A DNA stretch of 64,000 nucleotides, taken from Epichloe hybrida (taxonomy: Eukaryota; Ascomycota; Sordariomycetes; Hypocreales; Clavicipitaceae). The notes beneath the pieces were generated by a model, which saw only the letters and a program-made list of their open reading frames with translations, did not search any database and was not told the origin of the DNA. Below, piece after piece: positions 56,481-64,000 of this stretch (positions within the stretch are counted from its first letter, which is position 1; every line of letters starts with the position of its first letter). A program made the position numbers and the translations under genes. Where the stretch lies: the NCBI GenBank assembly GCA_019022495.1, contig JAFEKR010000030.1:124001-188000 (forward strand), read 5' to 3'.

Positions 56481-57899
56481 AGATATAAGGGGGTTTTTCT
56501 TCCTAGTATAGGGTTTTCCCTTTTGACTTAGTAGTAGGAGTACTAGTAATAGCTATCTATAGAGCTAACTAGCGTAAATAATATATATATTAGTTTAGGG
56601 TATTATTATAATTAAAAATAATGATAATAATAATAAAAATAGTAAATAATTCTTAGTAATAGTAAATAAAATAATAAAAAGGGTTTTCTTAAAGTTATAT
56701 TAGTAAAGAAAAGTATTAAGAATAATAGTCTTATAAAAAAGTTATAATAGTACTTATAACCCTAGTTATAATAAAATCTATAAAAGGTTATAATCTTATA
56801 ACTTAAATAACTAATTTGATAAAATAGCTAATAATATAAGTATAAGAATAATAGCTTTCTTCTAATTAGTATATTAATACTACTATATAAAAAGACCCAC
56901 TTTTTATTTACCTAACACTACATTTGTAGTTTTTATAGTGTAGTGTAGTTAGTGTAGTTAGTAACTACACTAACTATAAGAAAAAAAAAACTACACTACA
57001 CTAAATATAAGCTAGAAAAAACTACACTATAAATACAAAATTTTCCTAAAAACTACACTAACTACACTACAAACAATGCTCTGACCCTGCCTAACGGCCT
57101 TAGACAGGCTGGAGTAATGTATCTGAGCGTCGGGTAGCATATCTTTAATAATAGATCTGACGTAGGGTATGTTTCCTGTGCCTCCTGCCATAAGAATGTT
57201 CGTAATAGTTGTCCTCCTGCCTTACTAAAGAACTTCTTTAATTAACCTTCTAATAGACTTAATCTAGTCTTGCTAGGCTTCTTCTGCCTCTTCTAGGCTG
57301 ATTTTCACCTCTATTATTTTGTTACTAGACTTGTCTTTAAGGGAGACTATAGTGCTTAAGCTCTAGGATAACTCCTCTTTAGCCCTCTTATAGGTAGTAT
57401 ATAGTCTATTATTATCTACCATAGAGTTATTGGCATTATCTAAGTTAGGGTGTACACGCTTGTATATAAAATTAGCTAGAGCCTTGTTAAAATTAGTTCC
57501 GCCTAAGGCGTTATTACTGTGCGTAGCATTTATAACATAAGAATGCCGTGACTTAGACCTCTTAACATAAGCGATAGTAAAGTCTGTAGTTCCGCTGCTA
57601 ATATTAATAATAAGCTAGTAGCTATCCTGGCTTGAGGTGGCCTTCTAGCTTTTGCCCTTAATATAAGCCACTAGGGCAGCTAATGGCTTAGGCACTAGGT
57701 AGATGTGTTTACGTTTAAACCTAGCGATCTTAGCTGCATTGAGGGTGGCCTTACGCTGCTAATAGGTGAAGTATGCTAGTACTACTAATACATAGCCCTT
57801 TAACTTGGTGTTTAGTGTGAGAACCAAGGGTAGCTAGGCAAGAGGTATGGGGGCGTTCATATATTGACTAAAGCTTGCTAGGTCTAAGTGTATTATGCG

Positions 57900-60800
57900 T
57901 GTAAGTCACTAGCTTATAGCTAGTAACTTACTAGTATTACATAGACCTAGCCCTAGGGTATAGTATGCTTATCTAGTAGTATACTAGCATACTAGTATTA
58001 TAAGTAAGGCCTTATAATTACCCCCCTACTTTTAGCTAGGCTTCTAAATAGCTTTTAGTAAGTACTTTATAGCTACTTACTAAGTAATAGCTATACTAAA
58101 ATAATAATAAATAATATTAGTGTTTAGGTATAAATTTACCTATAACTCCCTATTATATTACTAACTTTTCCTTTTCTTATCTATAGTAAACTTTTTCCTT
58201 AAATACTATTATATTATTAGTTACTATAAGTTTACCTTTACTACTTACCTTATTATTAGAATAGAATTAAATAGGGAAAGCATTAAGAGTATTATTATTA
58301 TAGCTATCCCTAATATCTATTTAAAAGGGTATACTTATATATATTATTTACATATAGGTTATATAAACTTTAAGAAAAGTCCTTTAGTTAAGCTTAATAT
58401 CCCTTAGATTAACTATTAATTCCCTAGTATACTAACTACTATTATTAAAGGGAAGTATTTAAAGCGTTATATCTAATATATTAAATATAGTAATACTTTT
58501 AAGATAGTAAGTATATTATATTCCTTACTTTTTTAGTCCTTAATTACCTATATCTCTCTAGGTAATACTAACTATATAAGGGGATTTTCTAGATTTTCTT
58601 ACTATCCTTAATTAGGTAAAAACTTTAATAAATACCCTAAGTAATTAGGACCCTAATAATCTTAATAATTATATATTTTCTAAGGTAACTTACTACTATT
58701 TTAGCACCTATTATCTAAACCTTATTTTAGGGTTTAATTATACTAATATAGCTTATTATATTTCCTTTAGTTTAACTAGGGCTACTAAGGTCTATTAGGT
58801 ATATTTTATTATATATTCTCTAGACCTTTACTTACTCCCTAAGTAAGCTACTTTAGCTATATATAATTAGTATATTATTTTATACTAGTAACTTTTAGTT
58901 ACTATATTTCTTACTTCTATCCTAAGGATTATAAGTTATTACTTCTCCTTTACTACTTATTTACTAACTTTTATAGCTAAACTGTACTATATATTATAAT
59001 TCCTAGAAGGTAAAAATAACTTTATAGCTATAATATTATAATCTAGGATTTATACCCTAGGGGGTAGTAAAGCACTAGTTTTTCTAGGTAATATAGGTAA
59101 TAGTTTAGGAGAATAAGAGTAAGAGCACTAAGTACTTTCTTTATAATAGTATTATTTTAATATATAAGGGGGTAACTATAGAAGGGTTTCCCTTAAGACT
59201 CCCCTCCTTATAAGTATCTTTTCTTTTATTATTTAGTAAATAGTTTAATAAGGTTTTTAAATAGAGTATAATAGTAGCTAATAAGGCTAGGCCTTTTTTA
59301 TAATTATCTTATTCCTTATTAATTATAAATTACTTATATCTTATTATACTTCTTACTTATTTTACTTTAATAGAAAGCCTAAATTATATATTAAGTGCCT
59401 TCTATATTTTCTACTACTACCTATTAGTTATATTTACTTAGCTAGCCCTTTTATTTTACTAGGTATTTATTACCTTTATATATCTTCCTATAATCCCTAA
59501 CTTCTTTAACTTTAAACTTATTATTATTATCTTTAAGATTAGGTATTAGTATATTCTTATTTAAGGTGTTTTCCTAGTGATTCTATAGCTTTAATAAGCT
59601 AATATAAAACATGTTATATAGTTAACTATACTTATTAGGTAATGCTAGTTAATATACTTATTTACTTATAGTATTAAGTATTTAAAATAGCCTAATAAAT
59701 CTTAGGTTTAGCTTTTATTTTATGTCCTTAAGCCTAATATTCTTTACTAATAGTAATACTAAGTCTTTTCTTTTTAAGGTTATTAGCTAATATCTCTAGT
59801 TATAGTACTTTACCTATGCTTTAGTAGCCCTTTCCTAGTTATATACTAGTTTCTCCCTAATCTTATATAGCTTTTAGATATATATATAAGCTTCTAGGAC
59901 CTCTCTCTCCTTACTCTTACCCTCAAGAGCTAAGCAAAACTCTAGTAAATAGCCTATAAAGGCGTAGTTAAGGGAGTAGCCTATTATTTTATTAATAGTA
60001 TTATTATATATAAATTAAGCTATTAGAAGTAGCTTTAGCTATAGCTACTAGTTTTCTTTAATAAAGTATTATAAGTAGTGTTTAAGTGAGTTCTGCTAAT
60101 CGGAGCTGTACGGAAAAACCGCAATGATCCGTACCCATAATTGTGATGCGCCCACATCCCACATCCCACCCCTTCGCACCCAATTTATATGGGGCGCCAT
60201 GGCAAAAAAAATATTACCTAATATCGCAAGGCTACGCAAGGCAGTCCGCCTACCTACCTAGCTAGGCAAATTTCTTCCTCCTTTAATATTAGAAATCGCG
60301 TTTTTAAGCGAATTAGCTATAGTTATAATTGAATTAATAAATATAACGGACTTCATTATATGTATAGCGGTAATGTGCTATAACTATAGGTGTGATTTAC
60401 GTGTGGGTGTGTGGCAAGTAACCTTTCCATCCGAAAACGGCTAGTCACAGCTGTGACGGTTTTTCCGTACAGCTCCGATTAGCAGAACTCTGTTTAAGTA
60501 CCTAATTTATTCTCTTTATTTACCTATTAGTTTAGGAGTAAAACACTATTAAAAGCCTTTACTTTATATATAACTAGTAATATACCTCTAACTAGAATTA
60601 GCTTATAAATACTAACTCTCTATTAGATATAATACCCTTTAGCGCTCTAAATTATAGCTTAATTTCCTTATAGAATAATTCTACTAATTTAGCTATATTA
60701 ATTATAGTCTTTATAAGAAGGAAAATAAAGTACTTAGTAAATTAGTCTATAATTACTAGGATTATATTAGTTTCTTACTTACCTAGCTATACTAGTAGTA

Positions 60801-61967
60801 AACCTATAATAAAGTCTATTAAGATCTCTGCCTATAGTTACTTTAGTATTAGTAGTAATTTAAAGCTTCTATATAAGTAGTGCTATCTAGCTACTATATA
60901 CTAGTATACGCTATAGCTAGATATATAGTCTAAAATAGCTTTACTTATTACTAGCTACTAATAGTAATACTTTAGTAGCTTAAGAGTGTGTTTAGTCCTA
61001 AAGTAACTTACTAGTGAATTATTATAGTGTAGCTATAAAAGCTCCTATTATAAGATAGGCTCCTACGGAATAACTACCTAGTCTTTATATATTAAGAGGC
61101 CCCTTATACTATATAACTATAGACTAGCCTTTCCCCTCCCTTTTACTTAGGAGTTAACCTTATCTTTATATTTTTATAAATCTAGATCTTAGTCTTATGC
61201 CTTCTATAGTAGTTTTACTAATAGTTTATTTGCTATAGATTAGTAAGGATTTAGTAATATAATAGCCCCTTAAATTACTTATACTATACTAATATCTTAG
61301 ATATATATTACCTTCTCCTTAAAATTACTCTTATTTAGCTAACCTATTACTAGATTTATAGCAGCTAACTAGCCTTCTATATAGGCTACTCTTACCTTAG
61401 TAGGTTCTAAGACTAGTATTATACTATAACTTCTTTAATATATTAGTACTTTTTCTTTTATTATATAGATATTTACTATCTTTCTTTAAAGCTTTAGTAA
61501 GAGCATATTATTTAATATAGGTTTGCCCTTATAATTAAACCTTCTTAATAGTGTATTTATAGGGTTACTTTTCCCTAGTCTATACTTAATTATAAAGTAA
61601 AAAGAGTAAAGGAATATATACTATTATACCTATCTTCTATTTAGCTTCTACTACCTTATAAAGGTCTATAGGTTATAATAGTTTAATAGGACCTTTATAA
61701 GTATCTTTACTAACCTTATATAATCTAGGACTTACTTAATATATTTAGTATGCTTCTCCTTTATCTTAGAGAAGATTAAGATATTATCTAAATATACTAT
61801 ATAAATAGTATTAACTAGCCTATAAAGCGCCTTATAAATATAGCTTTAAAAAGTAGCTAGAGTATTAGTTAACCTAAAAGGTATTATAAAGTACTTATAG
61901 TGCCTATAACACATATAAAAAGCTATCTTTTACTTATTACTCTCTTTAATATAAATTTAGTAGTATA
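57900..61967 (-). mobile_element. Gypsy-3: minus-strand Ty3/gypsy relic, cut by a family X LTR at 61,968
   Basis: On the minus strand, reverse transcriptase at 61,960-61,740 reads FIIPFRLTNTLATF, YIYKALYRLVN and IVYLDNILIFS. RNase H and a linker follow, then integrase at about 61,000-60,480 with ILVIID-stop-FTKYFIF and TNRQIKRIN (the family TDGQTER element). The upstream part, with gag and the first part of RT, is displaced by the LTR insertion. A Mutator-like MITE lies within the integrase. The left end is approximate; no LTR was identified. Confidence 0.72.
60088..60490. mobile_element. Mutator-like MITE (403 bp) with perfect 34-bp inverted repeats and 9-bp target duplication
   Basis: The first 34 bases (60,088-60,121, starting GAGTTCTGCTAATCGG) equal the reverse complement of the last 34 (60,457-60,490) without mismatch. 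TGTTTAAGT flanks it at 60,079-60,087 and 60,491-60,499. A 9-bp duplication with long inverted ends is typical of Mutator-like elements. The interior is much less AT-rich than the surrounding RIP-decayed Gypsy-3, so it is young or escaped RIP. No coding capacity. Confidence 0.92.
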
Positions 61968-62192
61968 TGTTATGGACTCGAGCTGTGAGCTCGGGTTTAG
62001 TCCGGCTCCGGGAAGTATCCGTACTCTGTGCGGCTAGGTTAGGGCTCTACACATACTACGCACAGACTGCGCACAAGGGACTATATATCCGGATGCTATA
62101 TAACCACTAGTATAATCCTTTCCTTTTCCTATAAGAATAATATTCTTATTCTAAATGCTTATATATAGTAGCTATAAGGCTAGTTTATAATA
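61968..62192 (+). repeat. 225-bp LTR, family X, copy 4
   Basis: Starts TGTTATGGACTCGAGC and ends in TATAATA. It has the same length as the other three copies and is followed by the same internal sequence as copy 1, so it is a 5' LTR. It interrupts Gypsy-3 reverse transcriptase. Its left half keeps more CpG than the others. Confidence 0.88.
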
Positions 62193-63404
62193 TATATTAT
62201 TCTTTACTATAGAACCAACCTAGCTAAAGGAGGTATTATTACTAGTAAACATAATAAGCACTAATAAGCTAGCACTCCTATAACAATAGGTATAATAGTA
62301 GGCGGAATAAATCTAGTACTTAGCTAATATATAAAGCGTAGTACCTATACTAATCTAGATTAAATAAAAACCCTTACTTATAGGCCCCCTCTTTAATAGT
62401 AATAAGGTCCTATTTATAGCCTAGAAGGGCCTTATAACTTATAAGCTACTAGTAAATAAGGAGTTTATTAGTAGTAACTAGGATTAGTAGTGCTTTATTT
62501 ACTAGAACCTATTACCTAAGGTTTAGGCATAGGTTATACCCTTCTTTAAGAAGGGCTACCTAGAGAACTTTTGCTTATTAAGACTTCTAGACTATCTAGG
62601 GGAAATATTTAATAACCCTTACTACTAGGAAATAGTAATTATAGAACTTAACTAGTTAATATAATAATAAAATAAGAGGTTTAGTAACTTCTATATTTAC
62701 TTTAAGCAGAAGCTAGCCTTAGCTAGGGGGCTTAGGTAAGCGGACTTAGTAAAGTTATCTAAATTATATATAGCGCTTAATAAGTAAATAAGGGACTATA
62801 GCATTAGGTAGGATATACCCTAGGCTGATTATATAGTAGCTATAGCTTACTATTAAAGCATTATATTAAATATTAAATCTTACTAACTAGAGGAAAAACA
62901 CCACACATAGAAACAAGGTAATTTAGCGCCTAACCTAGCTAAAGCTAGGCCATAAGATAAGGACACGCTAATAACAGATATTTATACTATAAGTATAATA
63001 AGGACTTAGTAAGGCTTTAGAAATCCTATAGGACACTAAAGGATAGGTAATAAGAAGGGTAGTAAGTAAGTAAAGTAAGTTACTTAGGATATACTTAATA
63101 TATACTATAATAAAGGCTAGTGTTTATAATACGGTTTCTCTAAGCATTTTATTATAGTATACTTATTATATCTTACTATCCGCCTATAAAAGAAGTCCTT
63201 TATTAACGCTTATAACATAAAGGACACGCTTACTATTAACTTAGATAATAAGTCCGTAGACTAGTTAGGAAAAGAATAACCTTATTATTAAGTTATTTAA
63301 TAGGGGATAAAGAAAGGAAGCGTGGAGGGGCTTTATAGCATATAGCTATTACTAATAAGGACTTTAAGGAGATCTAAGGAAATATAGACTTAGCTCCCTT
63401 CTAT
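62193..63404 (+). pseudogene. Family X internal region, gag-like, second copy
   Basis: Homologous over its length to 45,834-47,040, with RIP-type differences and retained CpA/CpG in places. It allows the ancestral sequence to be compared site by site. The match to copy 1 ends at about 63,404, where a different repeat starts. Confidence 0.55.
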
Positions 63405-64000
63405 CACGACTTCGGTGGGGGAGATATAAACGGAGTGAAGGCTAAGGTTCTTAGTCGTAGCTAGAGAGCTACTACTTAAGGGTAGGTGTATAAAGGTCTC
63501 AAACTCTAACCTCCTATATCTCTTATAGGCAGTCCTTGTCTAAATACCTTACTATATGTATATAGCTATCTTATAGCTACTTAGTTATTTATAGAACCTA
63601 AGGCTTATCTAAGGGCTCTATTATGTAACTATCCTGTCTATAGCCCCTTAGCCTCTATGCTCCTAATATACTACCTCCCTAATATATAATTATCCTTAAT
63701 TAAAAAGAGCTACTTAGCTAGTGTGTGTATGCTATGCATAACCTATAGTAATGCCTATGTTACTAGCTATACTATTAGTGCGTAGCATTACGTTTGCTTT
63801 AAATAATAAGATAGATATTATAGGGTCCCTAGGGTGATCCTTCTCGTGACCCCTAGATTATAAATAGCTACATACTTGCTGCTTTATTACCTTTAATATA
63901 TATATCTCTATCTAGTAAGTTATTAGCACTAAGTAGACAAACTACCTATATTAAATTTTATAATTAGGTTAAATAGATAGGGTAATGCGCGCTATTTAAA
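63405..64000. other. Right-edge repeat sequence
   Basis: Begins with a segment related to 22,085-22,215 (CACGACTTCGG, GAGTGAAGGCTAAGG), followed by AT-rich sequence with a less decayed patch near 63,720-63,850. No gene is seen. The element it belongs to continues beyond the window. Confidence 0.45.

Larger units (their letters stand above)
51642..57083. mobile_element. hAT-like element 3 (5,442 bp), ACCCTGCC target duplication
   Basis: The left end TAGAGCATTGCACTACAATG (first C changed to T) pairs with the right end CAAACAATGCTCTG. The 8-bp ACCCTGCC stands exactly at 51,634-51,641 and 57,084-57,091, on both sides within the Hsp70-like gene. Inside are a decamer array, 101-bp tandem repeats, the nested element 4, a segment shared with 22,790-23,060, a LINE fragment and a GC-richer patch. 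No transposase was recognised. Confidence 0.9.
51200..57890 (-). pseudogene. Decayed Hsp70-family gene split by hAT-like element 3
   Basis: The minus strand shows Hsp70 in two parts. At 57,890-57,084 is the nucleotide-binding domain: VVLAYFTY-stop-QRKATLNAAKIARF (57,716-57,800), the phosphate-loop variant INISSGTTDFTIAYV (57,570-57,615), ALGGTNFNKALANF, AKEELS and LMAGGTGNIPYVRSIIKDML (about 57,165). At 51,633-51,200 is the start of the substrate-binding domain: LPRSIKIKV, SKIFFTPADNYKGLRIKVYK, DNVLLRVFNITDIPPFPAST, then DVNVTA after a stop. Element 3 cuts between AVRQG and the next residues. The signature loops differ from canonical Hsp70 (SSGTTD for GGGTFD), so it may have been an atypical paralogue. 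Stops mostly sit at likely Gln codons. It is less AT-rich than its surroundings. Confidence 0.8.
21879..64000. other. AT-rich, RIP-type decayed block
   Basis: Across some 42 kb there are almost no open frames of 60 codons (only two short ones), because TAA, TAG and their complements saturate both strands. CpA/TpG dinucleotides are scarce and TpA common by eye. Homology to retroelement and Hsp70 proteins reappears when stops are read through, most often where Gln would fit. This is the expected product of RIP, and the block is presumably heterochromatin. A decisive test is a sliding RIP index (TpA/ApT and (CpA+TpG)/(ApC+GpT)). Confidence 0.85.

Overview
The window reads as a chromosome segment from a filamentous ascomycete, most likely Hypocreales. 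The evidence is short GT..AG introns with CTRAY branch sites, a Fat1-type fatty acid transporter, a Ral2-like kelch/BTB protein, a DHA1-type MFS transporter, a synthetase resembling cyclosporin synthetase, and a long AT-rich tract whose decay looks like repeat-induced point mutation (RIP: C-to-T, mostly at CpA, leaving TAA/TAG in place of Gln codons). The genus assignment is inference; no rRNA or marker gene is present.

Positions 1-21.9 kb are compositionally ordinary. In order they hold: a Fat1-like acyl-CoA synthetase (+; two introns and one apparent frameshift); a convergent 1,094-residue kelch/BTB protein (-); a 2.3 kb divergent promoter region with many minisatellites; an MFS transporter (+; one intron and an in-frame TGA near codon 96); and, from 21,115 down to 12,294 (-), the ruin of a bimodular non-ribosomal peptide synthetase of order C1-A1(N-methyltransferase insert)-T1-C2-A2-T2-terminal C. 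Module 1 keeps one reading frame over about 5.3 kb, broken only by eight TAA/TAG codons. Module 2 is broken by many frameshifts and a deletion.

At about 21.88 kb the composition changes sharply, and a foldback inverted repeat sits on the border. From there to 64 kb the DNA is AT-rich and full of stop codons, with nested transposable elements. These are: a Gypsy element of about 14 kb with paired 471-bp LTRs and a 5-bp target duplication; a chromodomain Gypsy (+); remnants of an element family with 225-bp LTRs (four LTR copies); a minus-strand Gypsy; a LINE reverse-transcriptase fragment; and a family of hAT-like elements with CAGAGC(A/T)TTG ends, internal tandem arrays and, in three cases, exact 8-bp target duplications. 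One hAT-like element (51,642-57,083) splits a decayed Hsp70-like gene. A 403-bp element with perfect 34-bp inverted repeats and an exact 9-bp target duplication (Mutator-like) sits inside the minus-strand Gypsy integrase and looks hardly touched by RIP.

The gene-rich part does not look like one pathway. The transporter beside the synthetase could once have belonged to a secondary-metabolite cluster, but both are broken here. The AT-rich block is best read as heterochromatin (subtelomeric, pericentromeric or an accessory island) into which elements inserted into one another over time.
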